64,000 bases of DNA from Bradyrhizobium diazoefficiens (GTDB lineage: Bacteria > Pseudomonadota > Alphaproteobacteria > Rhizobiales > Xanthobacteraceae). The notes under the pieces were generated by a model. That model did not search any database. It saw nothing but the letters and a program-made list of their open reading frames with translations, and was not told where the DNA came from. A program made the translations under genes and the position numbers. Below, in pieces: positions 35,263-44,696 of the stretch (within the stretch, counting starts at the first letter, position 1; each line of letters starts with the position of its first letter). Where the stretch lies: NCBI RefSeq assembly GCF_016616885.1, contig NZ_CP067102.1, forward strand, positions 1,764,501 through 1,828,500, written 5' to 3'.

Positions 35263-35595
35263 ATGATTCGTCACATCGTCTTGTTCACTGCCAGGGATTA
35301 AGACCCATGTGGTCGAAATGGTCGAAGGCCTATCGGTTCTCCCACAATCCCACATGCACGCCGGCTCGAAATAGCGCGTAACGGCAAGATCGACCAGCTC
35401 GGCAACGATATTGACGTTGTGTATGATGAGTTCGACAACGAGACGGAATTCGCAGCTTACAAAGCATATGACCTGTACCAGGAATCTATCAGGCGAGTAC
35501 GGCCGCTAGGCGAGGCTGCGGTTCGCGGCCGACTACGATGTATCAACGGATGTGCGTTTCGCCTCGACGGCAGGGATAAGCCAGGCTACTCGGCG
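35263..35595 (+). pseudogene. Dabb (stress-responsive A/B barrel) domain protein, broken
   Basis: ATG 35263 starts MIRHIVLFTARD followed at once by a stop. The other blocks appear in two further frames: VEGLSVLP, RLEIARNGKIDQLGNDID, DEFDNETEFAAYKAYDLYQE with IRRVRPL, then LRFAADYDVSTDVRFAS. Put together they make a ~100-residue Dabb protein, a dimeric ferredoxin-like fold linked to stress and aromatic polyketide or hydroxy-compound metabolism. At least three frameshifts, so inactive. Confidence 0.75.
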
Positions 35596-35639
35596 CGCCG
35601 GGTCGACTGGCAGGGGTTAACCAATAAATCGATCTCAAG

Positions 35640-35963
35640 AGCTTGCCGGTCCAGGCGATCGTCGCTCTCGTTGCGGTACATCACAATCGGAGCGCGGCTC
35701 CCAATACGTAAGCGATCGATGGCTGACGGTCTGATGCACGTCCACGAACTGCAGCGTGCCGACCACATGCTCAATCAAGTCCTGACGGCGATGATCGCGA
35801 AAGCAGTCCGCAAAGCGACCCACCAGATCGATCGCCCGGTCGGCGGTGCCCAGAAGAAGCGCCCCGGCATCCGACGTCACCGGGCCGCCACAAAGGCCGC
35901 TTCCACGGCGCGGCCTTCCACCTTTCCAAAATCAAACTGCTCTGCGCTACACTCTGTCGGCAT
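35640..35963 (-). pseudogene. IS1380-family transposase, N-terminal fragment
   Basis: ATG at 35961-35963 opens MPTECSAEQFDFGKVEGRAV; after a frameshift TSDAGALLLGTADRAIDLVGRF and CFRDHRRQDLIEHVV follow. This is the IS1380 transposase N-terminus. The remainder is unrelated or decayed. It lies antisense to the open frame that continues from the Dabb remnant. Confidence 0.75.
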
Positions 35964-36714
35964 CGGGGCATTCCTTGAATCATCGCAAAGTCGTTCTCGC
36001 AAAAGAACTTTTGCTGATTCGCGCCCCGATGCGCCTCAACACTGTGAGAAATGCGGGCTAGTCGGCGCGAATTCGGTTCCCCAAGCTTCATGCGATCGTT
36101 GTAGGGGCAGATACCGAGCATGAGATGATTCCTCCCGAGGGACGAATTGTTTCAACCAACGAGGGCTCGAACCTCTTTCGCCTCCCCACTTTGTTCGCCT
36201 CCCCACCCCTGATGTGGCTCGGATCCAGCAACACGGATACCAGTTTCACAAAATGACCAAGGAAGTCCGCGTGCGGCCATTCGCACCAGAGCGTTGGTTC
36301 GCGCCAATCTTGCATTTGTTGGCACTATTCGTTTCTGGCCTAAATTTCTTTTGCGTGGCGCAGCGTAACTTGGTTCCGAAACTAGTTTATGGCTGGCGTG
36401 CACCAGTACCAGTTGTTCGCCGGCCAGTCGCGCAACCAAATTTGTTCGGTGGGCCGTCCCGGCGAGCAACCGCAGCCCAACGGGAACATGCACAGTCCGT
36501 TAGGGTGTATGAGCATTGGATGTTCCGTTATCGCTATCTCTAGCACCGGAATCCAGCGAGCGGCCGGGGTAAGGTCTCATAAAACTCGAAATCAGTAAAA
36601 CTGACGTTCTTGTTGCAGAAATTATTCAATTAGGCCGCCATTTCGCAGTTTTAGACTTCTAGGCTGGGTGTAATTCACAATGGAAATTTATCTACACGGG
36701 AGGCGAGCTGAGGA
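35964..36714. other. Intergenic region, nothing recognised
   Basis: About 750 bases. It may contain an IS1380 terminus near 35964-36120 and the promoter of the FAD oxidoreductase gene in the A/T-rich part at 36590-36700. No frame shows a family signature. Confidence 0.35.
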
Positions 36715-38127
36715 ATGTACGAGCCGATGGACGAAGCTGCCGAATGCTATTCGGCGGAAATCAATGCCGGGGGCCAGCGACGCGAGCGCAAGATCCTGGG
36801 TATGGTGAACGAGCCGCCGCGGCAAGTTCCCGTTCGCCACGCCGTTGACGTTCTCGTCGTTGGAGGTGGGCCGGCTGGCACTGCCGCTGCAATTGCCGCT
36901 GGTCGTCTTGGCGCCAAAGTCATCCTGGCCGAGCGCTACAACCATTTGGGTGGCCTCTCGACGGGTGGCCTAGTCATCTGGATCGACCGAATGACCGATT
37001 GGGATGGTCGACTCCTCATTGCCGGGCTGGGGCGCGAGCTGCTTGACCGTTTGCCTAAAGATGCGGTGTTGGGGCCTGCGGAGTCCCTCTGGGGCAGCCG
37101 CGCTGCCGAGCATGTCGCGACCTGGAAACCGCGCATTTCGGCGTTTCACGGCATCGTAACGCATTCGCCAATGGTCGATCCTGAGGCACTCAAGGCTGTC
37201 TCACTCCAGGCAGTCCGTGAAGCTGGAGTCAAGTTGCTGTTCCATGTTTGGGCCTCCTCGGCGATCGTCCAGGACGGCCGCCTTAACGGGGTTGTGTTCG
37301 AAAGCAAGCAGGGGCGATTTGCCGTAACTGCCAAGGTTGTCATCGATACCACCGGCGATGGCGACATCTTCGCGGACGCCGGCGAAACCTCGGCATCCGA
37401 CATTGAGCCCAACAACATGCATCACTGCATGAACACGTCTTGGCTGTTGGGTGGCGTGAACAACGAAACTTGGCTGGCATTCCAAAGTACCGCCGAGTTC
37501 TCGGATTTTACCTCTCGGGCAAGGCGTGAGCTTGGCCTTTACGAAGTGGCTATGGCGACCTGGCGGAACGATGTTGCTGTCTTCATGGGGCCCCGCTGGT
37601 CGGGATACAGTGGTCTAGATGTTGATGACCTCACCGAAGTCGAACTGCGGTCTCGCGACAAGATGATGCAGATGCTCTCCTGGTACAGAGCGAATGCCCC
37701 TGGGTTCAAGGATGCTTGGATCCTGCTGACGGCACCGCAGATCGGTGTGCGCCAGACTCGTCGTCTTCTCGGGCAGGGGATTATGATCCGGGAGGACTGG
37801 CGAAAGGGAGTGGTCCATGACGACGAAATCGCCATAAGTCCTAGTCTCGGGCCAAAATTTGATCCAGTGTCGGTTCCATACCGCAGCCTGCTGCCGCGGG
37901 GGACATCCGGCCTTCTCGTTGCCGGTCGGCACATCTCGACGGACGCGTCATCGCAAACCTTCATGCGTGAGATACCGCAATGCTGGCTGACTGGCCATGC
38001 AGCCGGTGTAGCCGCCGGGCTCGCAGCGAACACTGGCGTGTCACCATCTGAAATGCCTGTTCGAGACATTCAGAAAGCTCTGCTTCACCAAGGCGCTCAC
38101 CTCAGAGTCTTTGAGACCGCGTCGTAG
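36715..38127 (+). CDS. FAD-dependent oxidoreductase
   Basis: 470 residues of the FAD-dependent oxidoreductase (FAD_oxidored, fumarate-reductase/thiazole-like) family. The dinucleotide fold is at about residues 43-72: DVLVVGGGPAGTAAAIAAGRLGA with LAERYNHLGG, where Glu binds the FAD ribose. DTTGDGDIFADAG (about 205-218) is the second FAD contact. Near the C-terminus GLLVAGRHISTDASSQTFMREIPQCWLTGHAAGVAAGLA is the conserved capping motif. ATG follows GAGCTGAGGA. No partner gene is close. It probably oxidises a small organic substrate; specificity is unknown. Confidence 0.85.
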   Translation: MYEPMDEAAECYSAEINAGGQRRERKILGMVNEPPRQVPVRHAVDVLVVGGGPAGTAAAIAAGRLGAKVILAERYNHLGGLSTGGLVIWIDRMTDWDGRLLIAGLGRELLDRLPKDAVLGPAESLWGSRAAEHVATWKPRISAFHGIVTHSPMVDPEALKAVSLQAVREAGVKLLFHVWASSAIVQDGRLNGVVFESKQGRFAVTAKVVIDTTGDGDIFADAGETSASDIEPNNMHHCMNTSWLLGGVNNETWLAFQSTAEFSDFTSRARRELGLYEVAMATWRNDVAVFMGPRWSGYSGLDVDDLTEVELRSRDKMMQMLSWYRANAPGFKDAWILLTAPQIGVRQTRRLLGQGIMIREDWRKGVVHDDEIAISPSLGPKFDPVSVPYRSLLPRGTSGLLVAGRHISTDASSQTFMREIPQCWLTGHAAGVAAGLAANTGVSPSEMPVRDIQKALLHQGAHLRVFETAS

Positions 38128-38220
38128 GTTGCGCGGCCTTTCCCTCACCCAAAGAGAGTGGCGCTGCATGCATTCAAGTCTAACGACGGGAACGCCACAG
38201 AGCATTGTGGTCGAAGCCAG

Positions 38221-38520
38221 TAGTAGCTCTGTACTGTGATTTTGACGACTTGGGTCTGGCGGTCAGATTAGCTCTGGTAGGAATTTAGAATCAACGAAGA
38301 TCTCGATGATGGGAGGGGTCGTTGACTGCTGTCCGTCCGATGAGGCCGGCATGTTTCAGCGTCGGCACCATCTGTTGCGCCGAAGGCGGGCTGACGCGGA
38401 AATATTCCGCATGTCGGCTTCCGCCCGCGGGTCTGCGGTGGAGCTGCGTGTAGAGCTGATATGGGGCAGATATTGCCCTGTTTGTGCGTGGAGGTTTTTG
38501 CCGAAGGACTCACGCCGCGG
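38221..38520 (-). pseudogene. IS630 terminus with degenerate LexA-type passenger gene
   Basis: GCTCTGTACTGTGATTTTGAC at the left matches the IS630 end at 22859 read in reverse, and GGTCAGATTAGCTC, ATCAACGAAGATCTCGAT and GAGGTTTTTGCCGAAGGACTC continue the match. On the minus strand pieces of the passenger protein are seen in two frames (THKQGNICPIS, PRAEADMRNISASA). The transposase itself is absent. It is inverted relative to the copy at 21378. Confidence 0.7.
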
Positions 38521-38524
38521 CAAC

Positions 38525-38814
38525 TCAGCAAGCCGCCAGCGTGGACTGACATCGGCGAGACCTGCTCGGCAAGGCCTTTGACAGCGAGATACCGCAAGAG
38601 CGCGCGCAGGCTGGTCGTCAGCTTCTCGATCGTTCCATTGCCGCAATGGCTCGCATGGTCCAGCAAAAAGCTGCGACGGACCGGCAAACGCCGATTTCGA
38701 CAAGGTGCTGGCGAAAGAGCCTGGCGCCGAAAATCGTGTGGTGGTTACGACGCCCTCCCATAGCGCGCGGACATCGACCAGTGCGCAAGTGCTCGCTGAA
38801 CACCGCCAGATCAA
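38525..38814 (-). pseudogene. Tyrosine recombinase (integrase) fragment
   Basis: Minus-strand blocks in three frames: FSEHLRTGRCPRAMGGRRNHH, FRQHLVEIGVC, LDHASHCGNGTIEKLTTSLR with ALLRYLAVKGL, and WRLAELPR. They reproduce the N-terminal core-binding domain of an IS-associated integrase. The catalytic domain is missing, replaced by the IS630 remnant. Confidence 0.65.
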
Positions 38815-38849
38815 TCCCCTTCGTGAGTCAAGCCTCGGGGACTTGCCAT

Positions 38850-39495
38850 TAGGAGCGGTCGATGGTCGCCCTGTTTTCGCGGCCCGAGCGCGGCGACGGT
38901 GGAGTGACGAAGAGCGGCTGCGGACCCTTACCGACGCGGTCTCGTCAGAGGAGTGTGTGGCCGAGGTCTCTCGGCGACGCTATGTTTGAACAGCGCTGGT
39001 TTACACGTGGCGGCGCAAGTTCTGCGAAGCGGGCGGCGAACCGATGCCCGATGAGCTGTCGGTGCTCCGGCTCGCCGAACTGGAGATGATCCAGGACGCC
39101 GGAGGTGCGTGTCCTGGCATCCATTCTGCGATGGTCATCGATCTGGCGCGCGGTAAGCGGGTCAGCATCTTTGCGTCGGCATCGCCGGTGATCGTTGCCG
39201 CGGCCTACGGCGTTGCGGTGATTCCATCGGGTGCGCGGGTGTGGATCGCGATGGGCCAGACCGATATGCGATGCGGGATGCAGAACCCGTCGGCGATGCT
39301 GCAGCACAACTTTTCACGCGATCCATTCGCGGCTGTTGGCGTAGCAGCTCCCTCGTGAAGATCATTTGGCATAATGGGATCGCCATGTCACTCTACGCCA
39401 AGCGCCTTGAGACGTGGCGCTCTATTTGGCCTTGGCCAGGACGGCCTGGTGTCGCTGACGAGCTCACAGCTCGTCTGCTTGTTCGATGGGATCGT
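38850..39495 (+). pseudogene. IS66 tnpA-tnpB remnant
   Basis: TnpA blocks RARRRWSDEERLRTL, VAEVSRRRYV then a TGA, YTWRRKFCEAGGEPM, LDARG-like region and ASPVIVAAAYGVAV; then TnpB blocks IPSGARVWIAMGQTDMRCGM, LVKIIWHNGIAMSLYAKRLE and LVCLFDGID. Several frameshifts and stops. tnpC is not found downstream. Confidence 0.78.
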
Positions 39496-40309
39496 TCGGC
39501 GCAGCTCGCAGTGCTCCTGGCGCACGCCGAGCGCCAGATAAGCGCGCGAAGCCCGCATTTCGCCCTGCGCGTGGGCGGCGGCGATGATGCACTTGGCCCA
39601 CTCAGACCACCTTTTAGGTTGTCCACATGGACGCCGACGTAGCAGCTACTCTTCTCAAAATCGACCTGCAGGAATTGCCCGCATGATAGAGGATTGCTAT
39701 TGGCGCTTCTCGCGCGCCTTGCATCACGCGATCAACGACTATCAAGGTCTGCTCGATGGTGGGCGCGCTACAGTCCCATTAACACGTCTCCGTTTCTCGG
39801 TATCCGGTATGGCAGGCGTGCTGTGCTGGAATTCTTCCGTTACATCCGCGACAAGATTCAGGTTCGCCGTTTCGACCGCGAGATGACTATACTCGGCTTC
39901 CATTCCGCAGCCTACATTTTACGCTGCTCGGTGGAGACGCGCGCTTCCAAAAAGCCAATCGCGCTACGCTTTGCCCAGTTCGCCATTTGAGGCCGCCCGG
40001 CTCATCAATATGTGCGCGCTCATCGACACCTTCGATCTGATCGAGCGCTGAACACGACGACCTGCGTCGGAACACGTTAATAATATCCCTTTTGCAGACT
40101 AAGTCTCAATCGGGAAACGGCAAAGTTGCGGTTCGCGCGACTTTGTCGCCACCTGGTGCAGCTTCTGCGCGGCGGGCTAGCATCCCTATTGCCACGATTC
40201 GACTTTAGGTCACTCTTCCAGCACGGCAGTCGCTGGGTGGTTCGAATACGATCCAAGTAGATTTATGTTTCCATGCAATCGAAAACTTCAGGATCGAATC
40301 GATCCCTAG
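39496..40309. other. About 800 bases with no recognisable gene
   Basis: Open frames such as the one ending INMCALIDTFDLIER near 40050 do not match any family I know. Probably decayed sequence. Confidence 0.3.
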
Positions 40310-41068
40310 CTAAAGCGTCAGACCACCATCTATGACGATAGTCTGTCCTGTGATCATAGGCGCTGCAAAGCCCAGATAGACGATCGTTTCGGCAATATCC
40401 TCGGGAACGCATCTGCGCCGCAGGGGAGTGCGCTCGATAGAGCTTTGCCGCTGCGCTTCCGTCCACTCGATCTGCCAGGTGCTATCAACCGCGCCCGGCG
40501 CCACCGCGTTAATCCGAATCTCTGGTGCGAGACCTTGAGCAAGATGGCGGGTGATCGCAATGATACCCGCCTTGCTTGCCGCATAGGCCAGACTAGACCC
40601 TCTCGAGGTCAATGCTGACACTGACGCCAAACTTACGATTGCACCTCTCGAATACCGCAAGGACGGTGCGGCCGCGCGCGTGCATCGGAAAAGCCCGATG
40701 AGGTTCGTGTCCAACACCGCCGACCACAGCTCATCAGTAATGAGGTCGAGTTCGGAAGACGAAATGGACTTCCGTGCTCCCGGCGTGCCAGCATTGTTAA
40801 CGAGAAGGTCGAGGCCGCCCATCTTGTCAACGGCGGCGTTTACCAGCTCTGCCTCTTTCCCATTACCGATGGCGCCCGGTACGCCAAAGACGTCGTAACC
40901 GTCCGCGCGGAGCTTGCTCACCTCCTCAGGCCCCCTTGGATCATCGGAAAGGTGGTTCAGCACAACACTGCACCCCGACTCTGCCAGCCGCTTCAAAGTC
41001 GCCAAGCCGATGCCTGAAGCGGCACCTGTGACGAGCGCTCTTTTTCCCGACAGTTCATAGCGGATCAT
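40310..41068 (-). CDS. SDR-family oxidoreductase
   Basis: 252-residue classical SDR. Cofactor motif TGAASGIGLA at about residues 12-21, NNAG at about 90, YAASKAG with catalytic Tyr-Lys near 160, and the end TGQTIVIDGGLTL typical of FabG-like enzymes. Start ATG 41068 has a strong GAAGGAGAG; a longer frame to 41095 lacks one. It is divergent from the TPP-enzyme gene; the two share a 215-bp intergenic region with a palindrome and promoter (41151-41177), so they are probably co-regulated and act on the same compound, for example reduction of an acyloin or ketone formed by the TPP enzyme (inference). Confidence 0.87.
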   Translation of the reverse strand: MIRYELSGKRALVTGAASGIGLATLKRLAESGCSVVLNHLSDDPRGPEEVSKLRADGYDVFGVPGAIGNGKEAELVNAAVDKMGGLDLLVNNAGTPGARKSISSSELDLITDELWSAVLDTNLIGLFRCTRAAAPSLRYSRGAIVSLASVSALTSRGSSLAYAASKAGIIAITRHLAQGLAPEIRINAVAPGAVDSTWQIEWTEAQRQSSIERTPLRRRCVPEDIAETIVYLGFAAPMITGQTIVIDGGLTL

Positions 41069-41150
41069 GGTCTCTCCTTCGTTGGTTTTTCTCACAAGCG
41101 AGCCCGGTCGTGGGCGGAGCGCAGGGCCGGCCGCGGGCTGCGAACTCGCA

Positions 41151-41177
41151 TTGACGAGATCTCTTATATCATATAAA
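41151..41177 (+). promoter_or_regulatory. Promoter overlapped by a palindromic operator
   Basis: TTGACG at 41151-41156 and TATAAA at 41172-41177 (15-bp spacer) can act as a promoter for the TPP-enzyme gene. A perfect 13-bp palindrome TTATATCATATAA at 41164-41176 covers the -10 region. Its location between divergent genes, with a FadR-type GntR gene next to the cluster, makes it a good operator candidate for that regulator. Confidence 0.55.
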
Positions 41178-41283
41178 AAGCTCGCGCAACGCGAGATGCA
41201 TCTACCGAAGGGGAGTTGTGGGTCAGGCCAGAGCCGTTCTGCAGCCGTTATCCCGCGCGAAACCGATAAAGAGACAGAGTGAG

Positions 41284-43008
41284 ATGAATAATCTAAAGTT
41301 GTCTAAATCTATTCCCACGCTCGAGTCGGCCCGCCGCATGACCGGGGGCCGCTTCATTGCCGAGACAATCAAGGCGAAGGGTATCTCTCACGTCTTCTTC
41401 ATGGATGCTGTTCTGCGGCGGGCGCTCACTGAGATGGAAGATCTCGGCATCAAACGGATTCTTGGGCACTCCGAAAAGGGAATCGCATACATGGCGGACG
41501 GCTATGCGCGCGCATTGCGACGGCCTGCCGTTTGCATGGCGCAATCCGTCGGGGCCGCCAATCTTGCCGCGGCTCTCCAGGAGTCCTGGTTTGCCTACTC
41601 GCCCGTTGTCGCGTTGACAGGTCGCCACGCGGCCAACTATCAGTATCGAAACGCGTATCAGGAACTTCCACACGAGCCGCTTTACGCCTCCGTCACAAAG
41701 TTCAGAGGTCGGGTCGATGAGGTGGTGCAATTGCCCCATCTCCTCCGTCAAGCATTCAGAGAGGCAACCACCGGTGCCTCCCGCCCTGTCCATCTCGACA
41801 TCGCCGGTTATACGGGCGACATCGTTGGCGCCGCCGAATTCACGGCCGCCATCTTTGCCGAAGAGACCTTCGCGAAGGTGCCGGCTTTCCGTCTTTCTCC
41901 GGACGCGGAATCAGTCCGCCGTGCTGCTGCCGCAATCGCGGCGTCGGAGCGCCCTGTGATCCTTGCCGGCGCCGGCTTGATGATGTCGGGAGCCGAAGAT
42001 GCCCTGAAGGCGTTCGTCGAACATCACGGCATTCCAGTAGTGATGTCCCTTGATGCGAAGCACGCTCTTCCGGAGTTTCATCCGCAAAACGGAGGAGTAG
42101 CCGGGACCTACTCGCGAACCTGTGCAAACAAAATCCTGCATGACGCGGATCTTGTCATGTTCATCGGCAGCGATACCGGCGACATGATCACGAATCACTG
42201 GAAGCTGCCGAAGCCCGAGACGCAAATTGTACAGATCGACATTGATCCGGCGGAGCTTGGTCGCAACTTCCCCGAAGCAATTGGTATACACGGTGACCCG
42301 AAAGCGGCTCTCGAGCGCCTTGCCTCGGAACTGCCATCCCGTGCGCGAACTGGTTGGCAGCGGAAGGTTACTGATTACGTCGACGAATGGCGGGCGGAAG
42401 CGGATATAGCGCGATCGTCTGACGCGACGCCGATCAGACCGGAGCGCCTGTGCCGGGAGATTTCGGACTGGCTTCCGAAAAACGCAATGCTGGTGGCCGA
42501 TACCGGATACGCATCGCACTGGAGCGGGACGCTCGTCTATCTCACCGATCCGGCACAGGGGTACCTGCGAGCCGCCGGCTCCTTGGGTTGGGCCTTTCCT
42601 GCTTCGCTCGGCGTCCAGTGCGCTTTGCCAGATCGCCCCGTCGTCTGCTTAACCGGCGATGGAGGCTTTATGTATCATCTTCCCGAGCTGGAAACGGCTA
42701 GGCGGTATGGCCTTAACGTGATCACGATCGTGAACAACAATCACTGCCTTGGACAGGGTAGAAGAAACATCGACATCGCCTATGAAGGAAGGAAAGGCAA
42801 CAAGGAGGAGATCTTTGCCTATCGAGACACGGATTTCGCGCAAATCGCGCGCGATTTCGACTGCTTCGGTGCGCGGGTCGAGAAGCCCGGCGACTTAGCC
42901 AAGGCATTCGACGATGCGCGGCGGTCCGGTAAGCCCGCAGTTATCGACGTGGTGACGGAGTTTGAGGCGTTGGCTCCCTTGCCGTGGACCGCGCCGTCCG
43001 GAAGCTAG
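41284..43008 (+). CDS. Thiamine-pyrophosphate enzyme, acetolactate-synthase-like
   Basis: 574 residues with the three-domain layout of TPP carboligases/decarboxylases. The PYR domain has the cofactor-activating Glu in HSEKGIAYMADGYAR (about residue 62). The middle domain (about 205-335) has PVILAGAGLM. The PP domain has the TPP/Mg motif GDGGFMY followed by NNNHCLGQ (about 460-490). ATG 41284 is chosen; an upstream in-frame GTG at 41218 has no typical domain sequence. Related enzymes include acetolactate synthase, glyoxylate carboligase and benzaldehyde lyase; the substrate cannot be assigned. A terminator follows, separating it from the GntR gene. Confidence 0.85.
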   Translation: MNNLKLSKSIPTLESARRMTGGRFIAETIKAKGISHVFFMDAVLRRALTEMEDLGIKRILGHSEKGIAYMADGYARALRRPAVCMAQSVGAANLAAALQESWFAYSPVVALTGRHAANYQYRNAYQELPHEPLYASVTKFRGRVDEVVQLPHLLRQAFREATTGASRPVHLDIAGYTGDIVGAAEFTAAIFAEETFAKVPAFRLSPDAESVRRAAAAIAASERPVILAGAGLMMSGAEDALKAFVEHHGIPVVMSLDAKHALPEFHPQNGGVAGTYSRTCANKILHDADLVMFIGSDTGDMITNHWKLPKPETQIVQIDIDPAELGRNFPEAIGIHGDPKAALERLASELPSRARTGWQRKVTDYVDEWRAEADIARSSDATPIRPERLCREISDWLPKNAMLVADTGYASHWSGTLVYLTDPAQGYLRAAGSLGWAFPASLGVQCALPDRPVVCLTGDGGFMYHLPELETARRYGLNVITIVNNNHCLGQGRRNIDIAYEGRKGNKEEIFAYRDTDFAQIARDFDCFGARVEKPGDLAKAFDDARRSGKPAVIDVVTEFEALAPLPWTAPSGS

Positions 43009-43035
43009 GCCGGTATTCCTTGGCCCTGACATATC

Positions 43036-43066
43036 TTAGAGGGGCCGCGCGGCCCCTTTAGTCTTT
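43036..43066 (+). terminator. Rho-independent terminator after the TPP-enzyme gene
   Basis: GGGGCC-GCGC-GGCCCC (43041-43056) extended by the TTAGA/TTTA arms, followed by the T-rich GTCTTTT. It lies 33 bp after the stop codon at 43008. Confidence 0.7.
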
Positions 43067-43156
43067 TGTGGCTCCCCACCGCCGTGGTACACGGACTTGC
43101 CTATGAGGAGCAGGCTTACCAACGGTTGCGCCAATCGAGACGGGAACGAACAGAAA

Positions 43157-43930
43157 ATGAGAAAAGCAGGATCTCGAGACGCAGAGTCCTCTGCTTCGTC
43201 ATTCACGCTCCCCATGCCCACCGAGATTGATTGGCTACACGTCGGGCGTGACAACTTGCACGCGAGGGCATATCTGATGCTTCGCAAAGCTCTGATGGCT
43301 GGTCGGTTCCGGCCGGGTCAGCGGCTTCTTTTGAAACCATTGGCCGAGGAACTTGGCGTTAGTGTCACCCCTGTGAGGGAGGCGCTTCTGCGGCTGGCTT
43401 CCGAGCGCGGCCTTGTTGCGCATCAGTCGCGCACGATGATGGTTCCAGTTTTGAGTGTGGCCCGGTTCAGGGAAATTCGCGACATTCGAATTGAGTTGGA
43501 AGGGCGCGCGGCAGAAGCTGCCGCGAACAACATCTCATCGAACGATATCTTAGCGTTGGAGAAGATGCATGAGCGACTGATGCTCGCAAGACGGCAGCGC
43601 GATGTGCAGACCGTGCTCTCAATCAACGAAGAGTTTCATTTCAGGATCTATAGATCGTCAGACTTGCCTGTGGTTTGCGGACTGATTGAAAGCCTGTGGG
43701 TTCAGATCGGTCCGCTTCTCACGCTTAATGATTTCAGTGCATCCGCAACCGCGAAGGATCATCCACACCGATCGATATTGGCGAGCCTGGCCGCAAGAGA
43801 TGGTGCAGGCGCACGCCTTGCCTTGGCAAACGACATCATATGGGCAAGTAAATACCTTGAGAAGGCCGTCGTCAGGCTGAACCAGTCGGCTGAAGACAAG
43901 AACTCGATTACATCTGTCGGCGCGAACTGA
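43157..43930 (+). CDS. GntR-family regulator with FCD domain
   Basis: 257-residue FadR-type GntR regulator. The winged helix is at about residues 38-100: AYLMLRKALMAGRFRPGQRLLLKPLAEELGVSVTPVREALLRL is the standard pattern. The C-terminal all-helical FCD ligand domain (about 110-240) includes FREIRDIRIELEGRAAEAAA, EEFHFRIYRSSDLPVV and a metal-type H in DHPHRSILASLAARD. In-frame starts also exist at 43103 and 43097; 43157 already leaves a ~35-residue tail ahead of the HTH and is used, without strong ribosome-binding evidence. It probably senses a carboxylate and controls the adjacent SDR/TPP-enzyme pair through the palindrome at 41164. Confidence 0.87.
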   Translation: MRKAGSRDAESSASSFTLPMPTEIDWLHVGRDNLHARAYLMLRKALMAGRFRPGQRLLLKPLAEELGVSVTPVREALLRLASERGLVAHQSRTMMVPVLSVARFREIRDIRIELEGRAAEAAANNISSNDILALEKMHERLMLARRQRDVQTVLSINEEFHFRIYRSSDLPVVCGLIESLWVQIGPLLTLNDFSASATAKDHPHRSILASLAARDGAGARLALANDIIWASKYLEKAVVRLNQSAEDKNSITSVGAN

Positions 43931-44696
43931 CGGCCAGCTCCATCAACTGAGCTGGTTTTCGAGGGCACTTTGGCCGCGACATGTCAAACAGGCGCGTCAA
44001 ACTGATCGATCTCGATCCGGCTGCCGTGAAGCAGGAGCATTCGTGTGCCAAATCCAACGAGAGTTTGAGCGAGGTGCCGTTTGGTGCTTGGTACGTCGCG
44101 GCAGCAGCGTCTCAGATCTCTGGACTGGCTGAGGCGAGGTACGAACGGGCCAGCAGAACCCATTGCTCGTTACAAGAATCTCGACGCCGCGCTTGGTACT
44201 CACAAGGTTGCGCGAACAACTTAGTACGATGCGAAGGGGATTTGCGCCGGAATAGCGCGTGCCGCCGTCGAAAATCGGCGAAAGGAATTTTAGGCATCGT
44301 TACTATGAGGCCATGTGTTTTGCAATGAAGGCCCGCGATGTGGTGCTAGTCCCGCACCGCGTTGCCGAAGCTCGAACTCGCGCAGGCGGCGGGATTGGCG
44401 GTAAAGTTAATAGTGCGCAGTGGACCAACAAATATGCTTAGGCTGAGCTGCTAAGCGATCAAGCGTGTTCGAGCCGCATCTAGGTGCGCTCCCGCGCTTT
44501 TGAGATTTCGGATTGGCACCCATTTGCCTTGCTCGGGTGGTCCGAAGACTTGACTTGGTAAACCGAGGGATTGGTGTGTTTCTTCTGAACCGATCTGCTA
44601 GCGAAGGCAGAGAGCCCCGCTTGCACGGGCGGGTGAAGATCGCCGGACCCGATGGATGACCAACTTGAGACAAGGCATCAGGGCGGTGCCCACAAA
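43931..44696. other. Decayed region, possible Rieske-oxygenase trace
   Basis: No intact gene. Around 44075-44125 one frame gives PFGAWYVAAAASQISG, which resembles the N-terminal WYVAAW.....I of vanillate-demethylase-type Rieske oxygenases, with PLL/ARYKNLD-like pieces following in other frames. No Rieske Cys/His motif is seen, so this is only a hint. Confidence 0.25.
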
